From: Ruminococcus sp.
Lineage (GTDB): Bacteria; Bacillota; Clostridia; Oscillospirales; Ruminococcaceae
NCBI GenBank assembly: GCA_014799765.1
Contig: JAAVHK010000013.1
Coordinates: 16,655-63,453 of the forward strand
Length of the DNA: 46,799 nt
Reading direction: 5' to 3'
Of the stretch, positions 19,354 through 29,897 are shown in pieces (the stretch's first letter is position 1; the number at the start of each line of letters is the position of its first letter). The notes under the pieces are model-generated. The model was given only the letters and a program-made list of their open reading frames with translations. It was not told the origin of the DNA and did not search any database. Both the position numbers and the translations under genes were made by a program.

Positions 19354-19388
19354 ACCGGACAGCTTTTTATAAAAGCCGTCCGGTTTTT
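19354..19388. terminator. Intrinsic terminator between convergent 18517(+) and hydE(-)
   Basis: ACCGGAC(A)GCTTTT-TATA-AAAGC(C)GTCCGGTTTTT. Confidence 0.8.
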
Positions 19389-19390
19389 AT

Positions 19391-20434
19391 TTAAATTATA
19401 GCGTCACCACGTTCAGCGGAAATTTCATAGCCTGCACTTTCTATACGTCTTTGCAGACAGGCTCTGCATTCCGCTGATTCCTCACCGGTACAGATTTTGT
19501 TATCATACAGACTGTACTTTTTCCGGACTGCTACCGGCGAAAGATTCGGCATGACGACATTACAACCGGTTTTTAATCCGAGTTCCCTGCCGTTCGGGGC
19601 AAGAGTACCGAGTGCGGTTGTTGCCGGTATGAGTGCAGTAGGAAACATTAACCGCAATATTCCGAGAAGTCTTAAAGTCAGTCCGAGAGTTCCGGCTTTT
19701 TCGTTCCGGAATGGCGTATCATGATGCGGTATGAATGCCCCTATTCCTATCATATGTGGCTTTAAATCCTGTAGAAAACGTAAATCTTCTATGATGTGTT
19801 CGGTAGTCTGAAAAGGTACACCTACCATAAAACCTGCTCCCACCTGATATCCGAGTGACCGCAGATTATACAGACATTCCACACGATTTTTAAAACTCAT
19901 CTCTTTCGGGTGAAGTTTTCCGTATAATTCCGGTGACGCCGTTTCATGCCGTAATAAGTAACGGTCTGCACCGGCATTTTTTAACCGTTCGTAACTCTTA
20001 TAACTCCGTTCACCCAGTGACAGTGTAACGGCACAATCCGGATATTTCTGCTTTATTTCCGTAATCAGTGAACACATGAAATCGTCTGTGAAATACGAAT
20101 CTTCACCGCCTTGCATTACGAAAGTACGGAATCCCAGTTCATAACCGGTTTCGCAACATGACATTATTTCCTCACGTGTGAGCCGATAACGTTCAGCGTT
20201 ATTATTACTCCGACGTATTCCGCAATACAGACAATCATTTTTACAGTAGCTTGAAATTTCAATCAGTCCACGCAGATATACTTTTTTTCCGTAATATTTC
20301 TGACGTACCTCGTCGGCGTATTTTACAAGCAGTTCCGGACTTCCGAACCCCTCAATTACTGTTTTTAACTCGCTGTCGGAAAGATTTTTTTCACGATAAA
20401 GTTTTTCTATCAGAAAATCCATATCAACCGCCAA
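19391..20434 (-). CDS. hydE: [FeFe] hydrogenase H-cluster radical SAM maturase HydE
   Basis: Radical SAM CX3CX2C (CKNDCLYC), QGGEDSYFTDD, LSLGERSYKSYERLKNAGADRYLLRHETASPELYGKLHP, GYQVGAGFMVGVPFQTTEH, NVVMPNLSP. Confidence 0.92.
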   Translation of the reverse strand: MAVDMDFLIEKLYREKNLSDSELKTVIEGFGSPELLVKYADEVRQKYYGKKVYLRGLIEISSYCKNDCLYCGIRRSNNNAERYRLTREEIMSCCETGYELGFRTFVMQGGEDSYFTDDFMCSLITEIKQKYPDCAVTLSLGERSYKSYERLKNAGADRYLLRHETASPELYGKLHPKEMSFKNRVECLYNLRSLGYQVGAGFMVGVPFQTTEHIIEDLRFLQDLKPHMIGIGAFIPHHDTPFRNEKAGTLGLTLRLLGILRLMFPTALIPATTALGTLAPNGRELGLKTGCNVVMPNLSPVAVRKKYSLYDNKICTGEESAECRACLQRRIESAGYEISAERGDAII

Positions 20435-21350
20435 GCCTGATCATTTCTTCGATACACTTTCCGGCACTGACTATGAGTTCTTCTGACATAAGCATTTCAA
20501 ACGCCTCGCCGTTATCCATGCCCTTTAAGGTGCTGTAAACGTCCGGAAGTGTGGTTATTTTCATGTTATGACATACTATATCTTTAGTCACCGGATAGAA
20601 TTTCTTCTCCGGACAGTCATATTGAAGATGTTCAGCTATTGAAGTTTCCGTACCTATTATAAATTCCTTTGCGGTTGATTTTCTGGCAAAATCCATGATT
20701 CCGGATGTAGAACCTACATAATCCGCCAATTCAACGACTTTCGGTGTACATTCAGGGTGTACCAAAAACAGTGCGTCGGGGTGTTCGGATTTTGCTTTTT
20801 TAACTTCGCCTACAGTAACTCTTGCATGAGTAGGACACCCACCGTTAAGAAGTTTTATATCTTTTTCCGGAACTTGTCTCATGACGTAATCGCCTAAGTT
20901 GCAGTCCGGAATAAATAAAATCTTGTCATTGTCTATCTGACGGACTATCTTTACCGCACTTGACGAAGTTACACATACATCACAGACAGTTTTCAATGAA
21001 GCGGTAGTATTTATATACGCTACTACAGTTCTGTCGGGTTCTTTATCTTTCAGCATGGATATCAATTCAACGTCCATCTGTTCAGCCATCGGACAGCCTG
21101 CATTTCTGTTTGCAAGAAAAACACGTTTCTGCGGTGCGAGTATTTTAGCAGTTTCCGCCATAAAGTGTACGCCACAGAAAATTATATTTTCCGCATCTGT
21201 ATTTTTTGCGTCGACGCTGAGTTTATAACTGTCACCGGTAAAGTCGGCTATCTCTACTATCTCACGTGACTGATAGCAATGTGCGAGTATAACTGTATTT
21301 GTTTCTTTTTTTAATTTCAGGATTTCTTCCTGTAAATCGCTTACTTTCAT
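20424..21350 (-). CDS. nadA: Quinolinate synthase NadA
   Basis: AHCYQSREIVEIADFTGDSYKLS, FCGVHFMAETAKILAP, CPTHARVTV, HPECTPKV. Confidence 0.94.
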   Translation of the reverse strand: MKVSDLQEEILKLKKETNTVILAHCYQSREIVEIADFTGDSYKLSVDAKNTDAENIIFCGVHFMAETAKILAPQKRVFLANRNAGCPMAEQMDVELISMLKDKEPDRTVVAYINTTASLKTVCDVCVTSSSAVKIVRQIDNDKILFIPDCNLGDYVMRQVPEKDIKLLNGGCPTHARVTVGEVKKAKSEHPDALFLVHPECTPKVVELADYVGSTSGIMDFARKSTAKEFIIGTETSIAEHLQYDCPEKKFYPVTKDIVCHNMKITTLPDVYSTLKGMDNGEAFEMLMSEELIVSAGKCIEEMIRLGG

Positions 21351-21364
21351 AACAAACTCCCTGA

Positions 21365-21742
21365 TTATTCGCCAACCTCAGCGATTACTTCCACTTCAAC
21401 GAGAACATTTTTCGGTAATGTCTTTACGGCGACACAACTTCTTGCCGGAAGTGATGTGAAATATTTAGCGTAAATACCGTTGAATGCTCCGAAGTCGTCC
21501 ATATCCGCAAGGAAACACGTTGTTTTTACAGCCTTATCGAAAGATGTTCCTGCTTCTTCGAGAACTGCTTTAAGATTCTGCATAACCTGCTCCGTCTGTT
21601 CCTCGATTGTTACCGCCTCAATAGTGTCTGTAGCCGGATTTATTGCAATCTGTCCGGAAGTATACAGCATACCGCCGGAAATTACTGCCTGTGAGTAAGG
21701 TCCTACTGCCTTAGGTGCTTTGTCTGTATGGATTTTTTTCAT
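21365..21742 (-). CDS. ridA: RidA-family enamine/imine deaminase
   Basis: KAPKAVGPYSQAVISGGMLYTSGQIAINP, KTTCFLADMDDF, PARSCVAVKTLPKNVLVEVEVIA. Confidence 0.94.
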   Translation of the reverse strand: MKKIHTDKAPKAVGPYSQAVISGGMLYTSGQIAINPATDTIEAVTIEEQTEQVMQNLKAVLEEAGTSFDKAVKTTCFLADMDDFGAFNGIYAKYFTSLPARSCVAVKTLPKNVLVEVEVIAEVGE

Positions 21743-21757
21743 TTTAATTCCTCCTGA

Positions 21758-22957
21758 TTATTCGTTGACGATTTTAAAACCGTTTTCCTTGAGTGCGTTT
21801 CTGATTTCCTCGATATGATTATAGTTACGAGTTTCAAGGACTATCCGCAGATAACAACCGTTTACTGCTGAACCCTCGTTAGCTCTCTCGTGGTGTATGG
21901 AGATTACGTTTCCGCCGTGTTCTGCTATGATTCCCGATACTCCTAAAAGCTGTCCTGGTTTGTCAATGAGTTCGATATTAAGTGAACAGGTTCTGCCGGT
22001 CATGAGAAGTCCACGCTTGATAACCCTCGAAAGTATTGTAACGTCGATATTACCACCCGACAGCAGACATACAACCTTTTTATTCTTTACCGGTACTTTA
22101 TTGAACATCGCAGCCGCTACAGATACCGCCCCTGCTCCCTCTGTGACAAGTTTCTGCTTTTCCATGAGTGCGAGTATTGCCGCTGAAATTTCGTCGTCCG
22201 TGACCGTCACAATGTCGTCCACGTAATCGGAAACGTACCTGAATGTATTTTCCCCTGGTTCTTTTACCGCTATACCGTCGGCAATCGTGGAAACACTGTC
22301 GAGACACTCTATTTTATGGTCATGTATTGAATTGAACATACTCGGTGCACCCGAAGCCTGTACGCCATATACCTTTATATTCGGGTTCAGACTTTTTATG
22401 ACATACGCTACACCTGAAATAAGACCTCCGCCACCAACCGGGACTATTACGGCATCCATTTCCGGTAACTGCTCCAGTAATTCAAGACCTATTGTACCCT
22501 GTCCGGCAATTACATTTTCGTCGTCGAACGGGTGTACGAATGTATAACCCATCTCGTCACGCTGACGGAGTGCCTCGGTGTATGCGTCATCATATACACC
22601 CTTTACCAGACACACATTAGCTCCGTAACTCTTTGTAGCCTCTACCTTTGAAATCGGTGCACCGTCCGGTAAACATATTACAGCCGGTATACCGTTTTTC
22701 TGTGCGGACAGTGCTACACCCTGTGCGTGATTTCCGGCGGAACAAGCTATAACTCCTCGTGCTTTTTCCTCGTCGGAAAGCTGTGACATCTTATAGTATG
22801 CACCACGAACCTTAAATGAACCTGTTATCTGAAGATTTTCAGTTTTCAGATAAATATCTGATTCCGGATTTATATGCGGTGCGTGGATTACATCTGTTTC
22901 ACGGATAACCTGTTTAAGTACGTATCTTGCGTGATATATTTTGTCAAGAGTAAGCAT
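21758..22957 (-). CDS. ilvA: Threonine ammonia-lyase (IlvA/TdcB type with C-terminal ACT-like domain)
   Basis: KTENLQITGSFKVRGAYYKM PLP motif, SAGNHAQGVA, VPVGGGGLISGVA; C-terminal ACT-like segment. Confidence 0.93.
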   Translation of the reverse strand: MLTLDKIYHARYVLKQVIRETDVIHAPHINPESDIYLKTENLQITGSFKVRGAYYKMSQLSDEEKARGVIACSAGNHAQGVALSAQKNGIPAVICLPDGAPISKVEATKSYGANVCLVKGVYDDAYTEALRQRDEMGYTFVHPFDDENVIAGQGTIGLELLEQLPEMDAVIVPVGGGGLISGVAYVIKSLNPNIKVYGVQASGAPSMFNSIHDHKIECLDSVSTIADGIAVKEPGENTFRYVSDYVDDIVTVTDDEISAAILALMEKQKLVTEGAGAVSVAAAMFNKVPVKNKKVVCLLSGGNIDVTILSRVIKRGLLMTGRTCSLNIELIDKPGQLLGVSGIIAEHGGNVISIHHERANEGSAVNGCYLRIVLETRNYNHIEEIRNALKENGFKIVNE

Positions 22958-22979
22958 TTTAAAAATTCAACCTCCCTGA

Positions 22980-24176
22980 TTATTTTTCGTTTATCAACTG
23001 ATTGACAAACTGTTTCGCCGTACGTGGTGAACGTCCGTTGCCGGAAGTCATTACAAAACGTTCAGCTTTTAATTCAAAGTCTTTTTCGTCGGGTGAAATG
23101 CCTTTCTGTCTGGCGAGTTCACCGGCTATACGGATAAATTCTTTCTTGTCTGGTCTGCTGAAATTGACCCTCAGTCCGAACCGTGCCGAAAGTGATATTA
23201 ATTCCTGCATTGTATCGTTGCGGTGTACGTCGTCGCCGTCACGTTCGGAAAAAGTTTCCTTTACAAGATGTCTTCTGTTACTGGTTGCATAGATTACTAT
23301 ATTGTCCGAACGTGCCGACGCTGAACCCTCTAACATTGCTTTCAGAGAGCCGAAACAGTCTTCACCGGAAGTGAATGTCAAATCGTCTATGAATATTATG
23401 AATTTCAGCGGATTATGGCTTATATCGTCTATAATCTGCGGAATATCCCTTAACTGTTCCTTTGTAATCTCGATAAGGCGTAAACCTCTGTCGGCGTACT
23501 CGTTTACTATCGCCTTTACTGACGATGATTTACCTGTACCGGCATCACCATACAGAAGAACGTTCTGAGCCGGTTTGCCGTCGAGTAATGCAAGCGTATT
23601 GTCAATGACTGCCTGTCGCTCTCGCTGATAGCCGTAAAGGTGGTCAAGTCTCTGCGTATCGGGATATTTTACCGGCGTAATCCTTGAATCCTTAAAGATA
23701 AACATCTTATATTCCGCATACTGTCCATAACCGTATCTGTGTACAAGTTTCAGTCTTTCGAGATAACTTCCTACTATATCTACTGACGAATTTTTCCACT
23801 TCGGCATAAAACCGTCATATTCAGTTTCTGACAGAAAATCTTCCGGCGTAAGTTCTGAAAGTTCCTGAAAAAATTTGAGTTCATTTATAAGACAGTCTGT
23901 CATTTCAGCGGGTATTTCCTTACCGTCGGCATATTTTCTTATATAAAAATTATCCATTTCAAGAATAGTTTTCAATATATACTCACTCAGATTTACATAA
24001 CCGCTCTGATAAAGTGAATTTACCGTATGTGCATAATATCTTAAAAATTCGTTTATATCACCGCAATATAAATCAAGCAGAAAATATAATCCGCTTATTA
24101 CGGAATTATCGGCTATTCCGTAAAAAATAGCTATTGAATCACGCTTTAATGCGAGTTTTTCAAGTTTTTCACTCAT
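22980..24176 (-). CDS. DUF815-family ATP-binding protein (track start 24212 probably too early)
   Basis: [18 protein letters not shown] Walker [11 protein letters not shown] Walker B; internal ATG (MSEKLEK) overlaps leuB stop as ATGA. Confidence 0.85.
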   Translation of the reverse strand: MSEKLEKLALKRDSIAIFYGIADNSVISGLYFLLDLYCGDINEFLRYYAHTVNSLYQSGYVNLSEYILKTILEMDNFYIRKYADGKEIPAEMTDCLINELKFFQELSELTPEDFLSETEYDGFMPKWKNSSVDIVGSYLERLKLVHRYGYGQYAEYKMFIFKDSRITPVKYPDTQRLDHLYGYQRERQAVIDNTLALLDGKPAQNVLLYGDAGTGKSSSVKAIVNEYADRGLRLIEITKEQLRDIPQIIDDISHNPLKFIIFIDDLTFTSGEDCFGSLKAMLEGSASARSDNIVIYATSNRRHLVKETFSERDGDDVHRNDTMQELISLSARFGLRVNFSRPDKKEFIRIAGELARQKGISPDEKDFELKAERFVMTSGNGRSPRTAKQFVNQLINEK

Positions 24177-25246
24177 AAGGCTTCTAATACCTTTTCGGTC
24201 ATTTCCGTACACGTAAGCGGTGTACCGTCTGCACTGCCCATAAGGTCAGCGGTACGGTATCCGGCATTAAGTACGCTGTCTACGGCTTTTTCTATACAGT
24301 CAGCTTCTTCGGAAAGTCCGAAAGAATAACGTAACATCATAGCTCCGGAAAGTATTGTAGCTATCGGATTTGCTTTGTTCTGTCCGGCGATGTCGGGGGC
24401 TGAACCGTGAATTGGTTCGTACATACCTCTTGTACCTGCTCCGAGTGATGCAGATGCTAACATTCCTATTGAACCCGTTATCTGTGAAGCCTCGTCGGAA
24501 AGAATATCCCCGAACATATTTGAAGTTACGATAACATCAAACTGTTGCGGATTCCTTACCAACTGCATTGCACCGTTATCAACAAACATATCGCTGTATT
24601 CTACTTCCGGATATTCTTTTGCGAGTTCGTGCATGGTCTTACGCCATAAACGTGAACTTTCAAGTACATTTGCCTTGTCAATGCTTGTGAGTTTCTTGTT
24701 ACGTTTCATAGCGGTTTCAAATGCAACACGTCCTATACGTTCGATTTCCGTTACGCTGTATGCTTCTGTATCGTATGCCTCTTCACCGTACTTGCCTTGT
24801 CTGTAACCTCTGTCGCCGAAGTAGATTCCGCCTGTGAGTTCCCTTACTATCATGAGGTCAAAACCATCGCCGACTATCTCTTCTTTCAACGGTGAGGCGG
24901 AACGTAATGCCGGATAAAGTTTAGCCGGTCTCAGATTCGTGAAAAGTCCGAGTGCGGAACGTATTCCCAGTAAAGCCTTTTCGGGTCTCTTATCGCCGGA
25001 AAGATTATCCCATTTATAACCGCCTACTGCTCCGAGAAGTACACTGTCGCTTGCAAGACAACCGTCAACAGTTTCCTGTGGGAGCGGTTCGCCGGTAGCA
25101 TCGTATGCACAACCGCCGATTAAGTACGGTGTGAAATTGAATTTATGACCGAATTTTTCAGCCACTTTTTCGAGTATTGCAACGGTACTGTCCACTATTT
25201 CAGGACCTATGCCGTCGCCTTTAAGAAGTGCTATATTAAATTCCAT
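24173..25246 (-). CDS. leuB: 3-isopropylmalate dehydrogenase
   Basis: [38 protein letters not shown]. Confidence 0.95.
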   Translation of the reverse strand: MEFNIALLKGDGIGPEIVDSTVAILEKVAEKFGHKFNFTPYLIGGCAYDATGEPLPQETVDGCLASDSVLLGAVGGYKWDNLSGDKRPEKALLGIRSALGLFTNLRPAKLYPALRSASPLKEEIVGDGFDLMIVRELTGGIYFGDRGYRQGKYGEEAYDTEAYSVTEIERIGRVAFETAMKRNKKLTSIDKANVLESSRLWRKTMHELAKEYPEVEYSDMFVDNGAMQLVRNPQQFDVIVTSNMFGDILSDEASQITGSIGMLASASLGAGTRGMYEPIHGSAPDIAGQNKANPIATILSGAMMLRYSFGLSEEADCIEKAVDSVLNAGYRTADLMGSADGTPLTCTEMTEKVLEAL

Positions 25247-25261
25247 TTTTTAAATCTCCTT

Positions 25262-25684
25262 TTATAAATATTCCTTATATTCCTCAAGATTACCATTTTT
25301 CACGATAATTCTGACGGATTCTTCCCATTCGCCCATACCCTCGACTAAATACGATATTTCTTCATTTTCGGAATTATCAATCGTCATTGTATTAAACCAG
25401 CAATAATTTAAAATATCCCTTACGTTTTCAAGTTCGGGAAGTTCAAAATCATAATCCGATAAGTGACAGCATTCAATAAGTCCGTGACATATTGCGTCAA
25501 TCATATTATCAGGCATTGTATTGAAATGATTTATACATTTTTCCGCATAATCTATAAGCGATTTATTACTGATATATATTGTCATTTCCTGTGTGTCGTC
25601 GTTCGGAAAAATTTTACTCGTGAAAGTTCCCTCAATAGTGCCTTCGTCGTCAACGACTATGATATTTTTTATTACTTTATTCAT
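25262..25684 (-). CDS. Small acidic hypothetical protein, paralog of 25765..26244 (immunity-like)
   Basis: Shares EGTF.S.IF, DYAEKCI.HFN.M.D.MID.IC.G.I, ELPELEN.RDIL.Y with the neighbouring ORF; 15-nt gap to leuB. Confidence 0.75.
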   Translation of the reverse strand: MNKVIKNIIVVDDEGTIEGTFTSKIFPNDDTQEMTIYISNKSLIDYAEKCINHFNTMPDNMIDAICHGLIECCHLSDYDFELPELENVRDILNYCWFNTMTIDNSENEEISYLVEGMGEWEESVRIIVKNGNLEEYKEYL

Positions 25685-25764
25685 AGAAAACTCTCATATG
25701 TACGGAGCAGGAATTATTTTCCCTACTCCGTATAAAGAAATTACTTTATAATATTTTCAGTTTT

Positions 25765-26244
25765 TTATATACAGTTGCTGTTAAGATTCTTGTAGTAGTC
25801 GTCATCTTCCCACGGTGAAGAACCAAAGTCATACCCTACATAAAGAACTTTGTTTCCACGCACAACAATTTGTACAGTTTCTCCCCATTCGCCCTCACCA
25901 TCAATAATATAGGCTATTTCATCACTTTCAGGCATACCAATTTCAAGGTTTGTACACCAGAAATATTTTAAAATATCTCTGATGTTTTCCAGTTCAGGAA
26001 GTTCAAACTCCTCATTAACTCCACCTAATTTAGCACACTTTATTATACCACTACAAATAAGGTCAATCATTTCATCAGACATATTATTGAAGTGTTCAAT
26101 ACATTTTTCTGCATAGTCTTTAATAGTGATACTGTCAAAATATACTAAAAGTCTGTCATCTCCGTCATCTTTAAAAATACGACTTCTGAAAGTGCCTTCC
26201 ATTATTTCTTCACCAGGAGCAAACAATGATAAATTTTCAATCAT
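25765..26244 (-). CDS. Small acidic hypothetical protein, paralog of 25262..25684
   Basis: Same motifs; start codon overlaps leuD stop as TAATG. Confidence 0.8.
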   Translation of the reverse strand: MIENLSLFAPGEEIMEGTFRSRIFKDDGDDRLLVYFDSITIKDYAEKCIEHFNNMSDEMIDLICSGIIKCAKLGGVNEEFELPELENIRDILKYFWCTNLEIGMPESDEIAYIIDGEGEWGETVQIVVRGNKVLYVGYDFGSSPWEDDDYYKNLNSNCI

Positions 26245-26738
26245 TATTTTATAATACCCTCTGCGATTGAATTAATCAGACCTCCGTTTTCAATGATTTT
26301 CTGCACGAACTCCGGAAATGGTGCTATCTTGTACTCCTTACCGGTTGTGAGATTACGGATAATACCGTTATCCATATCGGCTTCTAACTTGTCACCTTCG
26401 CTGATACCGTCGACTGCTTCCGGACACTCAACAATTGCAAGTCCGATATTTATTGAATTTCTGTAGAAAATTCTTGCGAAACTCTTGGCAATAACAAGTG
26501 ATATACCACTTGCCTTTATCGCAATAGGTGCGTGTTCTCTTGACGAACCACAGCCAAAGTTGAATCCGGCTGTTATAATATCGCCCTGCTGTACTCTTGT
26601 AACAAAAGTCTTGTCAAGGTCTTCCATACAGTGACTTGCAAGTTCTGCGTGGTCACTTGTATTCAGATAACGTGCCGGAATTATTACGTCCGTATCGACG
26701 TTATCGCCGTATTTTATAACTTTTCCCTCATACTTCAT
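26244..26738 (-). CDS. leuD: 3-isopropylmalate dehydratase small subunit
   Basis: [33 protein letters not shown]. Confidence 0.96.
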   Translation of the reverse strand: MKYEGKVIKYGDNVDTDVIIPARYLNTSDHAELASHCMEDLDKTFVTRVQQGDIITAGFNFGCGSSREHAPIAIKASGISLVIAKSFARIFYRNSINIGLAIVECPEAVDGISEGDKLEADMDNGIIRNLTTGKEYKIAPFPEFVQKIIENGGLINSIAEGIIK

Positions 26739-28002
26739 AGTTCATAACCTCCCACGGACTTGAAATTTTTCCTGTAATAGCACTCGCTGCCGCAACCGCC
26801 GGACTTGCAAGGTAAACTTCCGATTCAACGTGTCCCATACGTCCTACAAAGTTTCTGTTTGTCGTTGCGACTGCTCTTTCACCTTTCGTGAGTATTCCCA
26901 TATGTCCGCCGAGACATGGACCACAGGTTGGCGTTGAAACTATAGCACCGCTTTCAATGAATATCTTTAAAAGACCCTGCTCCATAGCGTCAAGATAAAT
27001 CTGTTGCGTTGCCGGTATAACTATTACACGTACACCGTCGGCACATTTTTTACCTTTCATGATTTCTGCGGATTCCTGTAAATCTTCAAGTCTGCCGTTG
27101 GTACAAGAACCTATTACAACCTGATTTATTGCTATATCCCCGATTTCGTCGAATGTCTTAGCATTTTCCGGTAAGTGCGGGAAAGATACAGTAGGTTCGA
27201 TTTCAGAAAGATTTATATCTATTACTTCGTCGTATACCGCATCTTCGTCAGCCTTATAAACCGTCGGTTCTTTAGCACCGTGTGCCTTTACGTATTCAAG
27301 TGTTATGTCGTCTACTTCAAAAATACCGTTCTTTGCTCCTGCCTCGATAGCCATATTAGCTATACAGAGACGGTCTGCCATTGACAGCGAAGAAAGTCCC
27401 TCGCCTGTGAACTCCATTGAACGATATAAAGCACCGTCGACACCTATTTTTCCGATAATATGAAGTATAACGTCCTTACCGGATACGTACTTACGGAGCT
27501 TGCCTGTGAGATTGAACTTTATAGCCGACGGAACTTTAAACCATGCCTTACCGATAGCCATACCGCAAGCCATATCGGTAGAACCTACTCCCGTAGAAAA
27601 TGCACCTAATGCACCGTATGTACACGTATGCGAATCCGCACCGATTACAACATTTCCGGATGTAACAAGTCCCTGCTCCGGCAAGAGTGCGTGTTCGATA
27701 CCCATTTTTCCGACGTCATAGAAGTGTACAACCTCTTTTTCACCACAGAAATCTCTGCACATTTTGCACTGTTCAGCGGCTTTTATGTCCTTGTTTGGTG
27801 CGAAGTGGTCCATAACCATTGTTACCTTTTCCTTGTCAAAAACTCCGTCCTTGTTGAGTTTTGAAAATTCCTTGATTGCAACCGGTGATGTTATGTCATT
27901 TCCGAGTACCAAGTCCAGATTTACAAGTATAAGCTGTCCTGCCTGAACCGCTTCAAGTCCTGCATGCGATGCAAGAATTTTCTGTGTCATTGTCATACCC
28001 AT
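26728..28002 (-). CDS. leuC: 3-isopropylmalate dehydratase large subunit
   Basis: [50 protein letters not shown]. Confidence 0.96.
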   Translation of the reverse strand: MGMTMTQKILASHAGLEAVQAGQLILVNLDLVLGNDITSPVAIKEFSKLNKDGVFDKEKVTMVMDHFAPNKDIKAAEQCKMCRDFCGEKEVVHFYDVGKMGIEHALLPEQGLVTSGNVVIGADSHTCTYGALGAFSTGVGSTDMACGMAIGKAWFKVPSAIKFNLTGKLRKYVSGKDVILHIIGKIGVDGALYRSMEFTGEGLSSLSMADRLCIANMAIEAGAKNGIFEVDDITLEYVKAHGAKEPTVYKADEDAVYDEVIDINLSEIEPTVSFPHLPENAKTFDEIGDIAINQVVIGSCTNGRLEDLQESAEIMKGKKCADGVRVIVIPATQQIYLDAMEQGLLKIFIESGAIVSTPTCGPCLGGHMGILTKGERAVATTNRNFVGRMGHVESEVYLASPAVAAASAITGKISSPWEVMNYEV

Positions 28003-28062
28003 TTTTTAAATCATTCCTTTCAGATTTTTTTATAATAAACTTCCTTAAGAAGTTATTTGTTT

Positions 28063-28413
28063 TTATGTTACTGGTGCAGTAAGTTCAATGTGATTGCCTT
28101 CAGAATCAATAATTTCAACTACCCAGTTTCTGCCGATTCTGGTCAGCGGAAAACATAATTTCATATTACTGATTTTTTTATTGAGAATTTCCACACTCTC
28201 CACACTTATACTCGGCAGACAGTTACTTCCGAATTTATGTTCTTCACCTGTTTTTTCGTATGCAAACAATCCGAACCGAAAGCCATTTACATCAAAAACA
28301 CTGTATATATCGTCTTTTTCCGTGACCTGTCTTTCAAAAAAATTTTCATAAAATTCAATAGCCCTGTCCATATCCCTGACGCATATATATAATGACCTGA
28401 TATTGAAATTCAT
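28063..28413 (-). CDS. VOC (glyoxalase/bleomycin resistance) family protein
   Basis: LYICVRDMDRAIEFYENFFERQV ... VEIIDSEGNHIEL. Confidence 0.88.
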   Translation of the reverse strand: MNFNIRSLYICVRDMDRAIEFYENFFERQVTEKDDIYSVFDVNGFRFGLFAYEKTGEEHKFGSNCLPSISVESVEILNKKISNMKLCFPLTRIGRNWVVEIIDSEGNHIELTAPVT

Positions 28414-28955
28414 TTTATTTCGGAAAGTATTTTCCTTGTATAATAATAAAGGCTGTAAAACAAATCTTTTGGAAAAAGACTGACTATAAACTCGTCAACA
28501 TCAAAATCATCTTCGTCATCGTCGTCATATTCGGGGTCGAGGTCGAACCCCTCCGGAAGCAGATATTTATCATTCAGAATATCCGACATATTTTCCAGTG
28601 GGTCAGCGTGTTCCATAGCATTTTCTGTCTCATCGCATACTTGCAGATAATATCTGAACTCGTCTGACAGTTTATCCGCAAGCCACTTGGCAACCGGATT
28701 ATCCATCTGCTTTGCCTTTTCATAGATTCTTACAAGAAAAACAATCACAAACGGTGCAGGTGTATAAAGTGTTGATTGATGTTCAAAGTCTGAAATACTA
28801 TACCACGCCGTTTTTACTTCGTCAAGGTCTTTCATCTCATCAAGAATCCTGAGATATTCCGGATAGTTTTCAGCCGTTTCATAAGCTGTAATCATTCTGT
28901 GCCACGGAATGTCACTGATATTCAGGTTATCTATATATCTTCTTTCACTGCCCAT
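28410..28955 (-). CDS. Hypothetical protein, paralog of 28931..29449 (immunity-like)
   Basis: Shared I.DIPW.RMITAY.TAE..PE, EHQ.(S/D)(T/S)LY.P.PFV..F, DKYLLP; ATGA overlap with VOC gene. Confidence 0.8.
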   Translation of the reverse strand: MGSERRYIDNLNISDIPWHRMITAYETAENYPEYLRILDEMKDLDEVKTAWYSISDFEHQSTLYTPAPFVIVFLVRIYEKAKQMDNPVAKWLADKLSDEFRYYLQVCDETENAMEHADPLENMSDILNDKYLLPEGFDLDPEYDDDDEDDFDVDEFIVSLFPKDLFYSLYYYTRKILSEIK

Positions 28956-29449
28956 GAATTAAACCTCCCGTCAATAATTCTTTTAGTATAGTAAACTATG
29001 CTGTGTTCATAATCTGCCTCAAAACATAATTCATAATAATAGTTTGGTAGCAAATATTTATCTTCAAGCATTTCTGCAAAATCAAGTATTGGGTCTCCGT
29101 GGGGAAATTCGTATACCTTATAATCACAGGCGTCAAGAATCCATTCAAAAGTATGCTGAATTTCTTTCGCAAGCCATTCAGACTCCGGAGTATGAATATT
29201 TTCTGTTTTTTTCAGCAGTCTTTTAAAGAAAATCATTACAAACGGCAAAGGTTGATAAAGTGAATCCTGATGTTCAACTTCCGACAGAATATTATCTAAA
29301 GCATCATTCATATCGTCAACACTCTGCATTTTTTCCAGAACAGCGAAAAATTCCGGAAACTTTTCCGCTGTACCGTATGCTGTAATCATTCTGTTCCACG
29401 GAATATCTTTAATTTCAAGACTTTTAATATAATCTTTAATGTTATCCAT
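28931..29449 (-). CDS. Hypothetical protein, paralog of 28410..28955
   Basis: Direct comparison of the two translations; genes overlap. Confidence 0.8.
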   Translation of the reverse strand: MDNIKDYIKSLEIKDIPWNRMITAYGTAEKFPEFFAVLEKMQSVDDMNDALDNILSEVEHQDSLYQPLPFVMIFFKRLLKKTENIHTPESEWLAKEIQHTFEWILDACDYKVYEFPHGDPILDFAEMLEDKYLLPNYYYELCFEADYEHSIVYYTKRIIDGRFNSWAVKEDI

Positions 29450-29471
29450 AATATAAATATCTCCTTATGAT

Positions 29472-29891
29472 TTATAAAGCATAACTGTCAATACCATTAA
29501 AAATAAAACTTTCTGTTCTGCTGTCGTAATATAAATGAACTTCCAGACCTAAATAATCATCTTTATATCCTAAATCAGTGCCGATAAAAGCAGTATTAAC
29601 TGAAAGATAATCTGTATCATCAAAATCAATTTCACTTATATACCACTCACCAGTAAGAAAACTCTTCCGTGGGAACATATCTTCATAATCATTACATAAA
29701 TTTTCATTATTTATATATGTTGTGATTTCGTTTTCAACAGTTTTCATAATCAGTTTATAGTGTTCATAAAAAAGATTTTTAAGTTCTGTATTACTAAAAA
29801 TACATCTTGGTTTAAGTTTATTCTGATATGATACATAATCATTATTTTCATTAGGAACATCAAAAAACAGTTGATTTAATTTAAAAGTCAT
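29472..29891 (-). CDS. Hypothetical protein (immunity-like), immediately downstream of ilvD
   Basis: Intact 139-aa ORF beginning 7 nt after ilvD stop; acidic, no recognised family. Confidence 0.7.
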   Translation of the reverse strand: MTFKLNQLFFDVPNENNDYVSYQNKLKPRCIFSNTELKNLFYEHYKLIMKTVENEITTYINNENLCNDYEDMFPRKSFLTGEWYISEIDFDDTDYLSVNTAFIGTDLGYKDDYLGLEVHLYYDSRTESFIFNGIDSYAL

Positions 29892-29897
29892 AAATAA

